Shown: positions 47,041 to 56,056 of the stretch, in pieces
Layout of the letters: each line of letters starts with the position of its first letter
How positions within the stretch are numbered: position 1 is the first letter of the stretch
Assembly (NCBI RefSeq): GCF_963677725.1
Contig: NZ_OY782507.1
Span: 558,001 to 622,000, forward strand
Length of the DNA stretch: 64,000 bases
Direction: 5' to 3'
Source: an uncultured Cohaesibacter sp.
GTDB taxonomy: Bacteria > Pseudomonadota > Alphaproteobacteria > Rhizobiales > Cohaesibacteraceae
The notes under the pieces: generated by a model
Told to the model about the DNA's origin: nothing
Seen by the model: the letters and a program-made list of their open reading frames with translations, nothing else
The model's database searches: none
Program-made: the position numbers and the translations under genes

Positions 47041-47553
47041 TTAAAGCCGATAGAGAATCTGATCGGTCCAGAAGCGCTCCAGACGTTGAAGCGATTTGTT
47101 CAGGACCTGGAAATCTTCAGCTGAGACTCCGCCCAATTGCTCAATCGTGTTGATGTGGCGATCATATAGCTCACCGACGATTTCTCTTACCTCAACACCT
47201 TTTTCAGACAGGGAAATCCGCACAGAACGACGATCCACCTTGGAGCGCTCGTGATTGACATATCCCATATCGACCAGTTTCTTGAGGTTGTAAGAAACGT
47301 TGGAGCCTTGATAGTAGCCACGGGACCGCAATTCACCCGCTGTTACTTCCGCATCACCAATATTGAACAGCAACAGTGCCTGCACGCTGTTCACGTCGGT
47401 ACGGCCACGACGTTCAAATTCATCTTTGATAACGTCAAGAAGCCTACGATGGAGGCGTTCAACCAGTCGAAGAGCATCCATATAAAGCGGTTTAACTTCC
47501 ACTTCGCCTTCGGCTTGCTCGGCTGCATCCATTGCTTTTTGTGCTGTAATCAT
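47041..47553 (-). CDS. ldtR: MarR-family regulator LdtR
   Basis: The 170-residue winged-helix regulator matches the LdtR family of Rhizobiales, known from Candidatus Liberibacter asiaticus and Sinorhizobium to control the L,D-transpeptidase ldtP. Visible are PLYMDALRLVERLHRRLLDVIKDEFERRGRTDVNSVQALLLFNIGDAEVTAGELRSRGYYQGSNVSYNLKKLVDMGYVNHERSKVDRRSVRISLSEKG: recognition helix and beta wing. Its position upstream of an L,D-transpeptidase gene in the same orientation fits the known regulatory pairing. Confidence 0.9.
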   Translation of the reverse strand: MITAQKAMDAAEQAEGEVEVKPLYMDALRLVERLHRRLLDVIKDEFERRGRTDVNSVQALLLFNIGDAEVTAGELRSRGYYQGSNVSYNLKKLVDMGYVNHERSKVDRRSVRISLSEKGVEVREIVGELYDRHINTIEQLGGVSAEDFQVLNKSLQRLERFWTDQILYRL

Positions 47554-47674
47554 CCGTTTGAGCCTCGTTTTTTTAGACTTTATAGCTGGCGGTTTTACCG
47601 CTTCTTACCCAAACGTAGCTCGCTCCAAATAAAATCTGCTTAAACAACGCACTTAATAAAGACTTAAAAGGCGG

Positions 47675-47702
47675 AAAGTCGGCCTTTTCAGGGGCCGACT
47701 TT
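47675..47702 (-). terminator. Hairpin downstream of mmsB, possible terminator
   Basis: A 10-bp stem AAAGTCGGCC (47675-47684) / GGCCGACTTT (47693-47702) with an 8-base loop, about 80 bases past the mmsB stop. The T run on the minus side is displaced (CCGCCTTTTAAG), so termination is uncertain. Confidence 0.45.
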
Positions 47703-47780
47703 CAAGTGTGGTAAATAAGTGGTTAGAAAATAACGATAAATACGCAGTTCTATGGACCCAAGCCTTTACCAAGCCAAAGG

Positions 47781-48665
47781 TCAGCCACGCAGCATCTTTA
47801 TGATGCCAGAAAAGTCAACACTATCATACCCTTCCTCGCAGAACGCCTTGTAAAGCTCGCTGGCATGAGCCCCCAAAGGCGTGTTTGCGGCAACAGCAAC
47901 GGAGGCGTCTTGGGCCAGATTGAGATCCTTGAGCATCATGCCCGCAGCAAAGCCGGGCTGATAGTCCCGATTGGCTGGCGACGTCTCAACAGGCCCGGGC
48001 ACTGGGCAATAAGAGGTCAGAGACCAGCACTGACCGGAGGCTGTTGAAGAAATATCGTAAAGCTTTTGATGATCAAGTCCGAGCTTCTCGGCCAAGGCAA
48101 AGGCTTCGCAAACCGAGATCATCTGAATCCCGAGCATCATATTGTTGCAGATCTTGGCCGCCTGCCCATTGCCCGCACCGCCTGCATGGATAATGGTCTT
48201 GCCCATGATCTCAAGAAACGGCTTGGCGGCGGCAAACGCTTCATCGGGGCCGCCGACCATGAAGGTCAGGGTGCCAGCGGCAGCGCCGCCTACGCCACCT
48301 GAGACCGGTGCATCCACCATCTTCATGCCCGCCTTGGCTGCTGCCTCTGCAACGACACGGGCGGAATCAACATCAATGGTCGAGCTATCAATAAGGGTCG
48401 TGCCGGGTTTGACAGTGGACAGAATGCCATGTTCGCCAGAATAGACGGTGCGCACATGTTTGCCTGCAGGCAACATGGTGACGACCACATCGGCCTCTTT
48501 CACCGCCTCGGCGACAGAAACCGCTACGGTGCCGCCTTGATCCTTGAGCCTTGCCAACGCGTCTTCACTCAGATCATAGCCGCACAATTGATGACCGGCC
48601 GCCAACAGATTGGCCGCCATCGGCCCGCCCATATTCCCCAGACCGATGAATGCAACATTTGCCAT
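47781..48665 (-). CDS. mmsB: 3-hydroxyisobutyrate dehydrogenase
   Basis: It oxidises 3-hydroxyisobutyrate to methylmalonate semialdehyde in valine degradation, using NAD. The start is the ATG at 48665 (294 residues), preceded by GGGGGAGGAAACC. Rossmann motif VAFIGLGNMGGPMAANL (3-19), substrate-binding DAPVSGGVGGAAAGTLTFMVGG (about 118-139) and catalytic-Lys region AGNGQAAKICNNMM (Lys about 171) are intact. It is the last gene of the operon starting with the acyl-CoA dehydrogenase. Confidence 0.94.
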   Translation of the reverse strand: MANVAFIGLGNMGGPMAANLLAAGHQLCGYDLSEDALARLKDQGGTVAVSVAEAVKEADVVVTMLPAGKHVRTVYSGEHGILSTVKPGTTLIDSSTIDVDSARVVAEAAAKAGMKMVDAPVSGGVGGAAAGTLTFMVGGPDEAFAAAKPFLEIMGKTIIHAGGAGNGQAAKICNNMMLGIQMISVCEAFALAEKLGLDHQKLYDISSTASGQCWSLTSYCPVPGPVETSPANRDYQPGFAAGMMLKDLNLAQDASVAVAANTPLGAHASELYKAFCEEGYDSVDFSGIIKMLRG

Positions 48666-48732
48666 GGTTTCCTCCCCCAGCAATATTTTATGTATAGGTG
48701 CGGACCGAGTGTCTTGCTCGGTCCGCCTTGTT

Positions 48733-49158
48733 TCAGTCCTCTTCATTTGGCCTTATGGCCTTGAAGTAGATCCAGCCGCAGGCTACCGCCAACAAAATCA
48801 AAGCGATGAAATGAATGATCGAGATGAATGCCTGATGGGGCATGAAGTCATCCATCAACAAAATCGAAGCCGTCTGCGCGGTGGCGCTAAGCACCCACAT
48901 GACCACGCCCCAGAAGGTCAGTTGCCAAACACCGACCGAGGCAATCAGGAACGAACAGGCGAGCAGCACCCGTACCCCGGCCTCCTGCCAGGGACCACGC
49001 ACCAAGCCGCTTTCTCCCATGATCCCCAATATGTCGACCCAATAGAGAATTCCGGTCGCCATCAAAAACAGGCTGGCGATCCGTGTGGCCACGGTCAACC
49101 AGAAGGGAAGATTTTCACCCAAAATCCTGGGCGCAGGATCTGTCAGTTTCAGTGTCAT
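48733..49158 (-). CDS. DUF6163-family membrane protein
   Basis: A 141-residue protein with four predicted membrane helices (about 18-42, 60-80, 84-105, 112-133). It resembles DUF6163, a Hyphomicrobiales membrane family of unknown role. It overlaps the hydrolase gene upstream by four bases (ATGA) and lies before mmsB, so it is embedded in the valine operon. A link to branched-chain acid uptake or enzyme membrane anchoring is guesswork. Confidence 0.75.
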   Translation of the reverse strand: MTLKLTDPAPRILGENLPFWLTVATRIASLFLMATGILYWVDILGIMGESGLVRGPWQEAGVRVLLACSFLIASVGVWQLTFWGVVMWVLSATAQTASILLMDDFMPHQAFISIIHFIALILLAVACGWIYFKAIRPNEED

Positions 49159-50183
49159 TTTGTCTCGAATTCAAGGTCCGGCCCGTCGAGTGGTTCGAAA
49201 TGGGCCGTTATTTGGGATGGGTCGACCGATTCAAGGTCTGCCGGATTCCACTTAGGAGCACCATCTTTGTCAACAATTGTCGCGCGGACACCCTCATAAA
49301 AATCTTCATTTTCAAGTATGCGATGAACGATGCGATATTCCAACTGCATACAGCCTTCAAAATCGAGCTTTGCACCGCGCATCACTTGCTCGAAGGCAAC
49401 ATGGACGGAGGTGGGCGATTTTGAGCGGATCACCTGCAAGGTGGATTGGGCAAAATCGGACGGGTCAGCCTCAAGGGCGGAGACAATTTCGGCTACGCTA
49501 TCGCCTGCAAAGGCTGTGTTGATGGTCGCGATTTCGGCATCGGACAATTCTGACGGCACGGTTTCGGCCAAATCAGACAGCACCGCTTCGATGGCCTCGC
49601 CTGCGGCCACGCGTTCGATGATGGAGGCGTGTTTTTCCGCAGTCACGGCATGAGTGACCAGACCGAAATCCAGGCAGGCACCCAGTTTCAGACGGCCCCC
49701 GGACATTGCGCAATAGGTCCCGGATTTGCCCTTCATGCGGGGCAACAGATAGCTGCCGCCGACATCGGGGAAGAAGCCAATGCCAACTTCGGGCATGGCA
49801 AACCGAATGCCTTCGCCCGCAACCCGATATTTGCCATGCATTGAAAGGCCGACCCCACCGCCCATGACAATGCCATCAATCAGCGACAGATAAGGCTTTG
49901 GATAGCGATGAATTTTCTGATTGAGACGATATTCCGAATAGAAAAAGTCATAAGGCGGATTGCCCTTTCTTTCCCACATATGGCGAATGTCGCCACCTGC
50001 GCAGAAGGCCTTTTCGCTGGCAGAGGTCAGAATGACCGCCTGGATGCTGTCATCCTCACGCCAAGCGTCAAGCTGGTCCGACAGTTGCAGAACCATGTCA
50101 TGGGAAAGTGCGTTGAGCGCCTTGACGCGATTGAGGGTAACCAGTCCGACAACGCCGCGTTGCTCAAACAGAATATCGTTCAT
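49155..50183 (-). CDS. 3-hydroxyisobutyryl-CoA hydrolase (crotonase superfamily)
   Basis: It releases free 3-hydroxyisobutyrate from its CoA thioester in valine degradation. The 342-residue length, FCAGGDIRHMWERKG (61-75), IVMGGGVGLSMHGKYRVAGEGIRFAMPEVGIGFFPDVGGSYLLPRM (105-150) and the C-terminal EYRIVHRILENEDFYEGVRATIVDKDGAPKWNPADLESV are the HIBCH/ECH_2 pattern rather than simple hydratase. It lies between the acyl-CoA dehydrogenase and DUF6163/mmsB genes. Confidence 0.9.
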   Translation of the reverse strand: MNDILFEQRGVVGLVTLNRVKALNALSHDMVLQLSDQLDAWREDDSIQAVILTSASEKAFCAGGDIRHMWERKGNPPYDFFYSEYRLNQKIHRYPKPYLSLIDGIVMGGGVGLSMHGKYRVAGEGIRFAMPEVGIGFFPDVGGSYLLPRMKGKSGTYCAMSGGRLKLGACLDFGLVTHAVTAEKHASIIERVAAGEAIEAVLSDLAETVPSELSDAEIATINTAFAGDSVAEIVSALEADPSDFAQSTLQVIRSKSPTSVHVAFEQVMRGAKLDFEGCMQLEYRIVHRILENEDFYEGVRATIVDKDGAPKWNPADLESVDPSQITAHFEPLDGPDLEFETK

Positions 50184-50267
50184 TGGCCGATGGCCTCCAG
50201 ATCATGAAGAGAAGAGAGGGGAGAAAAGAGCGTGTTAGACAACACGCCCCCTTGGCCTATCAACTTG

Positions 50268-51407
50268 TCAGTCTCTGAGCAAGTCGCGGGAAATAATTAC
50301 GCGCATAACTTCGTTGGTGCCTTCCAGAATTTGATGGACTCGGACGTCTCGGAAGAAGCGCTCGATCGGATAGTCACGCAAATAGCCGTAGCCGCCATGC
50401 AATTGCAGCGCCTGATTGACCACGTTGAAACCAATGTCGGTCGCCAGTCGCTTGGCCATGGCGGCCTGCCTTGTGGCCTCCGGCGTTTTGGCATCAACTG
50501 AAACGGCTGCGCGATGGAGCATGAGGCGGGCGCTTTCCAGTTCGGTTGCCATATCGGCAATACGGAATTGCAGCGCCTGAAAATCGGCAATCGGGCGGCC
50601 AAACTGCTTGCGCTCTTTCATATGGGTGATGGCGCGATCAAGGCAGAATTGCGCCCCGCCCAGCGAACAGGCACCAATATTGAGTCGCCCACCGTCAAGG
50701 CCGGACATGGCAATGGAAAAGCCCTGCCCTTCTGCGCCAATAAGATTGTCGACGGGCACGCGGCAATTTTCAAAAATGACCTCTGCCGTCGGTTGGCTTT
50801 TCCAGCCAAGTTTTTGCTCCTGTGCACCAAAGGACAGGCCGGGAGTGTCCTTCTCCACGGCAATGCAGCTGATGCCTTTTGGCCCCTCCTCACCGGTGCG
50901 GACCATCACCAGATAGATGTCTGCCGCGCCACCACCGGAAATGAAGGCCTTGGAACCATTGAGCACATAATGGTCGCCGTCTTTTTTCGCCTTGGTGCGC
51001 AGGGAAGCCGCATCTGACCCTGAATTGGGTTCGGTCAGGCAATAGGCGCCGAACATGTCCATGCAGCACATGGATGGCAGCCAGCGCTGGCGCTGCTCTT
51101 CGCTGCCATAGGTGTCAATCATCCATGCCGTCATATTATGAATGGAGATATAGGCTGCGGTGGAAGTGCAGCCTTTCGACAATTCTTCGAAAATGATCGC
51201 CGCATCCAGGCGACTGAGACCCGAACCGCCGACATCATCACGCACATAGATGCCACCAAACCCCAGAGCGGCGGCCTCACGCAGCTTATCGACGGGGAAG
51301 ATCGACTTCTCATCCCACTCGGCCGCATGGGGTTCGAGTTCATTTTGCGCGAAGTCCATCGCCATTTGCTGAAATGCGAGTTGCTCTTCTGACAGTGCAA
51401 AGTCCAT
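50268..51407 (-). CDS. Acyl-CoA dehydrogenase, probably isobutyryl-CoA dehydrogenase
   Basis: An FAD enzyme of 379 residues. It shows [18 protein letters not shown] (FAD-binding signature 1), [13 protein letters not shown], the [19 protein letters not shown] segment and the catalytic Glu in [12 protein letters not shown] near the C-terminus (about residue 364). Isobutyryl-CoA specificity is inferred from the HIBCH and mmsB genes downstream; the methacrylyl-CoA hydratase and mmsA are not in this operon. It is the first gene of the operon, with an inverted-repeat operator candidate 49 bases upstream. Confidence 0.9.
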   Translation of the reverse strand: MDFALSEEQLAFQQMAMDFAQNELEPHAAEWDEKSIFPVDKLREAAALGFGGIYVRDDVGGSGLSRLDAAIIFEELSKGCTSTAAYISIHNMTAWMIDTYGSEEQRQRWLPSMCCMDMFGAYCLTEPNSGSDAASLRTKAKKDGDHYVLNGSKAFISGGGAADIYLVMVRTGEEGPKGISCIAVEKDTPGLSFGAQEQKLGWKSQPTAEVIFENCRVPVDNLIGAEGQGFSIAMSGLDGGRLNIGACSLGGAQFCLDRAITHMKERKQFGRPIADFQALQFRIADMATELESARLMLHRAAVSVDAKTPEATRQAAMAKRLATDIGFNVVNQALQLHGGYGYLRDYPIERFFRDVRVHQILEGTNEVMRVIISRDLLRD

Positions 51408-52762
<1,355 letters not shown>

Positions 52763-52797
52763 CCCCATTCAGCCCCTTGTCCAAAGCCTTAACGGAT

Positions 52798-53328
52798 CTA
52801 AGACAGGATTTTGTACATGTAGGTGGTCGAATCCAGCCGATCGGAATCGGTTGCCCGTGCAAAGTTCGGAATCCGGCCCGCAATCTTGTAATTGAGCATG
52901 ATATAGAGCGGTTCGGCCTGATCCCCTGATCTGGTATCAAGGGTGATCAGGCTTTTTCGCAATGTGCGGGCTTCGCTTTCAAGCATTTCCATCAGCATGG
53001 TGGCGATACCACGTTTGCGATAATCGGGATGGACCAGCAATTTGGCCACTTCACAGCGATGGGCCTGATTGGGGGGCATGGCGGTCTGCAGCTGAACCGT
53101 TCCGACGATTTTCTCACCGATCCGGGCGACCATCAGAAGGGTGCCTCCATCCCGTACAGACGAAAAGACCTTGTCTTGCCAGAAGGCACGCGCATCATCG
53201 GCTTCGAACGGTTCGATGAAGCTGACACTGGCTCCGTTCCTGACACAGGCAAGAAGGATCTCGGTCAAGTCCGGCAGGGCCGCATCCAGATCGGTGCTGG
53301 CCAGTGTCTCAAAGCGCATGTCCGTCAT
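52798..53328 (-). CDS. GNAT-family N-acetyltransferase
   Basis: A cytosolic acyltransferase of 176 residues. The acetyl-CoA-binding motif A is VAKLLVHPDYRKRGIATMLMEMLESEARTL (about 93-122), preceded by strand GEKIVGTVQLQ. The C-terminal TRSGDQAEPLYIMLNYKIAGRIPNFA is typical of small-molecule GNATs. The substrate is unknown, and it converges with hemB. Confidence 0.88.
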   Translation of the reverse strand: MTDMRFETLASTDLDAALPDLTEILLACVRNGASVSFIEPFEADDARAFWQDKVFSSVRDGGTLLMVARIGEKIVGTVQLQTAMPPNQAHRCEVAKLLVHPDYRKRGIATMLMEMLESEARTLRKSLITLDTRSGDQAEPLYIMLNYKIAGRIPNFARATDSDRLDSTTYMYKILS

Positions 53329-53575
53329 CTATTCTCTCCCCCAAACAGGGCTCGTTTCATTTTGGCTAGCCTTTGCTGATACAGCTTTGATGATTTCACC
53401 TCAAGTCCAAAGCTCTGGCTGGCAAGATCTTTTTGCAACTGATGCGAGCAACCTCCCTCACCAAACTGCTTCAAATGGCCAGTCTTTGCCGCCATATGTC
53501 TTCAGAGCATTTGAATGTGGTGGAGCAATAGGGCATTGTCGAGGGATCACTCCAACTTAGATTGAAAAGAAATCC

Positions 53576-54814
53576 ATGTCTCAGTCCCTGTCTGATTTGC
53601 GCCCTAGCCTGTCCGATATCGAAGACGCTGCTGAAAAAATCGCCGGTTCCGTGCTCCGGACCCCTATCCTGCCAGCGCATATTCTATCGCAGGTTTTCGG
53701 GGCCGAGATTTTCGTTAAATATGACAATATGCAGATCACCAATGCCTTCAAGGAGCGCGGAGCACTGAACAAGCTGTTGTCGCTGACTGACGAGCAGAAA
53801 AATGCCGGTGTGATCGCCATGTCTGCGGGCAACCACGCGCAAGCGGTGGCGCTGCATGCGACACGCCTTGGCATCCCGTCAACCATCGTGATGCCGGAAT
53901 TCACCCCCTTCGTCAAAGTGGCTGCCACCAAGGCCTACGGGGCGACGGTCATTCTGGAGGGCGAAACCGTAGCCGAAGCGGGTGTTGCGGCCATGCGGAT
54001 GGCCGAGGAAAACGGCGCGACCTTTGTTCATCCCTATGACGACCCATATGTGATTGCCGGTCAGGGCACCGTGGCGATTGAAATGCTCGCCGATGTGCCA
54101 GATCTTGATTGCCTTGTTGTGCCGATTGGTGGCGGTGGACTGATTTCTGGAATGGCGACAGCCGCCAAAGCGATCAAATCCGACATCGAAATCATTGGCG
54201 TTGAAACCGAGCTTTACCCGACCATGTATAATGAGCTCAACAATACAGAGCTGACTTGTGGCGGACAATCTTTGGCCGAAGGCATCGCCGTGAAGAAGGC
54301 TGGCCGACTTCCTGCCCTGATTGCTTCGGATCTGGTGTCTGACATCATTCTGGTGTCCGAAGGCCAGATCGAGCAGGCGATCAATGCCTATGCGACTCAT
54401 TTGAAAACCATGGCCGAGGGGGCTGGTGCGGCAGGTCTGGCCGCAGTCATTGCCAAACCGGAACGGTTCAAAGGCAAGCGGGTCGGGTTGGTCCTTTGTG
54501 GTGGCAATATCGATCCACGGCTGCTGTCGTCGATAATTGTGCGGCAGCTGGGACGCAAGCAGCAGATTGTCGGCCTTCGGATTACCATCCCCGACCGACC
54601 GGGCGTCTTGGGGGAAATTTCGACCGTCATCGGCGATCTGGGCGGCAATGTGCTGGAGGTGGACCACCACCGCACCTTCCTCAATGTACCGGTCAAGGGC
54701 GCATCAATCGATATCACAATCGAGACCCGCGATGCATCGCATGCGCAGGAAATCATTCGGGGAATCGAAGCCAAAGGCCATATGGTCGAGCATTTGAATG
54801 CGCCTCAGGCATAA
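53576..54814 (+). CDS. Threonine ammonia-lyase (catabolic-type) with ACT-like domain
   Basis: The PLP enzyme deaminates threonine/serine to 2-oxoacids. The 412-residue protein has the Schiff-base lysine in ITNAFKERGALNKLL (Lys about 60), SAGNHAQAVALHA, the PLP-phosphate loop VPIGGGGLISGMATAAK and a C-terminal ACT-like domain from about residue 330 (LRITIPDRPGVLGEISTVIGDLGGNVLEVDHHR). A single short ACT domain distinguishes it from biosynthetic IlvA, which carries two. It is monocistronic. Confidence 0.92.
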   Translation: MSQSLSDLRPSLSDIEDAAEKIAGSVLRTPILPAHILSQVFGAEIFVKYDNMQITNAFKERGALNKLLSLTDEQKNAGVIAMSAGNHAQAVALHATRLGIPSTIVMPEFTPFVKVAATKAYGATVILEGETVAEAGVAAMRMAEENGATFVHPYDDPYVIAGQGTVAIEMLADVPDLDCLVVPIGGGGLISGMATAAKAIKSDIEIIGVETELYPTMYNELNNTELTCGGQSLAEGIAVKKAGRLPALIASDLVSDIILVSEGQIEQAINAYATHLKTMAEGAGAAGLAAVIAKPERFKGKRVGLVLCGGNIDPRLLSSIIVRQLGRKQQIVGLRITIPDRPGVLGEISTVIGDLGGNVLEVDHHRTFLNVPVKGASIDITIETRDASHAQEIIRGIEAKGHMVEHLNAPQA

Positions 54815-54951
54815 CGCCCCTCTTCCAGCTTTGTGCGAGGCATTTTTCCACAGTTGCTTGGTTTTTCAACAATCAGTCGCAATGTTATAGGTAATTAACT
54901 ACTTATTTCCATTTTTGTGCGAATCTCTTATTGTGACAAGATCTCCCTGAA

Positions 54952-55091
54952 GATGATGTCATCGTTCCGCGAAGACGAAGAGTTCAGATCTGGTTTCTCC
55001 TCCCAACCATGTCTGATGGCTGAAAGCCAAAACTAGAAAACCAGCTTTGCAAAACCTGGCGCTTCGAAGTTTTCGGAGCGCCATTTTTTTT
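54952..55091 (+). ncRNA. Candidate small RNA with exposed anti-Shine-Dalgarno loop (cuckoo-like)
   Basis: Consecutive hairpins are visible without any reading frame. GATGA/TCATC lies at 54952-54963. Stem CAGA..TGGTT (54985-54995) / AACCA..TCTG (55005-55015) presents the 9-base loop TCTCCTCCC, complementary to Shine-Dalgarno sequences. TGGCT-GAA-AGCCA lies around 55016-55028. A 12-bp terminator hairpin at 55057-55083 with eight T closes it. Alphaproteobacterial cuckoo RNAs (alpha-r14/CcsR types) carry CUCCUCCC loops in this layout. The 5' end and promoter are unresolved; the element could also be the 3' UTR of the threonine ammonia-lyase mRNA. Confidence 0.5.
55057..55091 (+). terminator. Strong Rho-independent terminator of the candidate small RNA
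   Basis: Stem TGGCGCTTCGAA (55057-55068) / TTCGGAGCGCCA (55072-55083), 12 pairs with one G-T, 3-base loop, followed by eight T. It lies about 240 bases beyond the nearest upstream stop codon. Confidence 0.85.
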
Positions 55092-55251
55092 AGTTTTGCG
55101 CGTTTCAGGCGATCAAACGCCGAAATATGGGTAAATTTGCCCATCTTTCCTTGAAAATCCGACCTTGCATACAAATCTCTAGAAAGTGAACCATGACACC
55201 ATCGTGTTCGTGGTGTTCATATTGACCCGTATTGGAAGGATTGTTTTTCAG

Positions 55252-55770
55252 ATGAACCAAGCCGAAATGGCTCATGGCGACACGTCCGGAAAGACTCACG
55301 CCTTTGACCCGCAAATACATCCCGCTTTGTTTGACGGGGTCTTGTCGCGCCGCTTTCTTGCCTTTCTTTTTGACGCCGTGATGATTGTTGCGTTAATGGC
55401 CGTGATGTCAGTTGTGATCTTTGTGTTAGGCATATTGACGTTAAGCTTGGGCTGGGCGCTCTACGCAATCCTGTTTCCATTGACGGCTCTTTCCTATACC
55501 GCTCTGACGCTTGGTGGGCCCAAAGCTGCCACGCCGGGCATGCGTATGATGGGGCTCGAAATGCGCTTGTGGTACGGAGCCAAACCCTATGGCCTGTTGG
55601 CCATGACCCACGCCATTCTCTTCTGGGTTGGCAATACGATCCTCACCCCCTTCATTATTCTGGTGGGGCTCTTTTCCCGCCGCAGCCAATTGCTGCATGA
55701 TATGGTACTGGGTACGATGGTCATGGATAGAGATGCGCTTCATGCGCTGGAGCGTACAAACAAATACTAA
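55252..55770 (+). CDS. RDD-family membrane protein
   Basis: A 172-residue inner-membrane protein from the ATG at 55252 (MNQAEMAHGDTSGKTHAF), with GGAAGGA 11 bases upstream. The RDD pattern is visible in SRRFLAFLFDAVMIVALMAVM (Arg and Asp in helix one), GGPKAATPGMRMMGLEMRL and SRRSQLLHDMVLGTMVMDRD. Three to four membrane helices are predicted. The role of RDD proteins (possible ion or small-solute transport) is unclear. Confidence 0.85.
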   Translation: MNQAEMAHGDTSGKTHAFDPQIHPALFDGVLSRRFLAFLFDAVMIVALMAVMSVVIFVLGILTLSLGWALYAILFPLTALSYTALTLGGPKAATPGMRMMGLEMRLWYGAKPYGLLAMTHAILFWVGNTILTPFIILVGLFSRRSQLLHDMVLGTMVMDRDALHALERTNKY

Positions 55771-56056
55771 GCTTTTCTGCAGCTAAGCGCCGAACAAAGT
55801 GCCCGCATTCGTGCGGGCATTTGTGTATTTTGGCTGATATGCGCATTTCCTGCCCATACGCGTGCCACACCGCTTCATCACGACGACTTTAGATATTTGC
55901 CTATTCAGCCGATCCTGTGTATTTGCTGACCAGCGACTGATCATATTTTTGCCTTGGCGGGATCAATTGGCTGGACTATGTTTAACTGCCTTTCCAATAT
56001 TGAACTGCCTTTTCAATGACCCAAGGACTTGCCGCTTGTTTCAACTGACTGTCGAA
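55771..56056 (+). other. Intergenic region with hairpin after the RDD gene
   Basis: A hairpin GCCCGCA (55801-55807) -TTCG- TGCGGGC (55812-55818), extendable by A-T pairs, lies 30 bases after the RDD stop and is followed by a weak T-rich tract; it may be a terminator. The rest holds the promoter region of the transporter gene. An in-frame open extension of that gene upstream of 56057 looks non-coding. Confidence 0.5.

Larger units (their letters stand above)
54815..55251 (+). other. Intergenic region containing a candidate small RNA
   Basis: 437 bases without a protein gene. It holds the structured element at 54952-55091 ending in a perfect terminator, and the ribosome-binding region (GGAAGGA) of the RDD gene. 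Confidence 0.6.
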
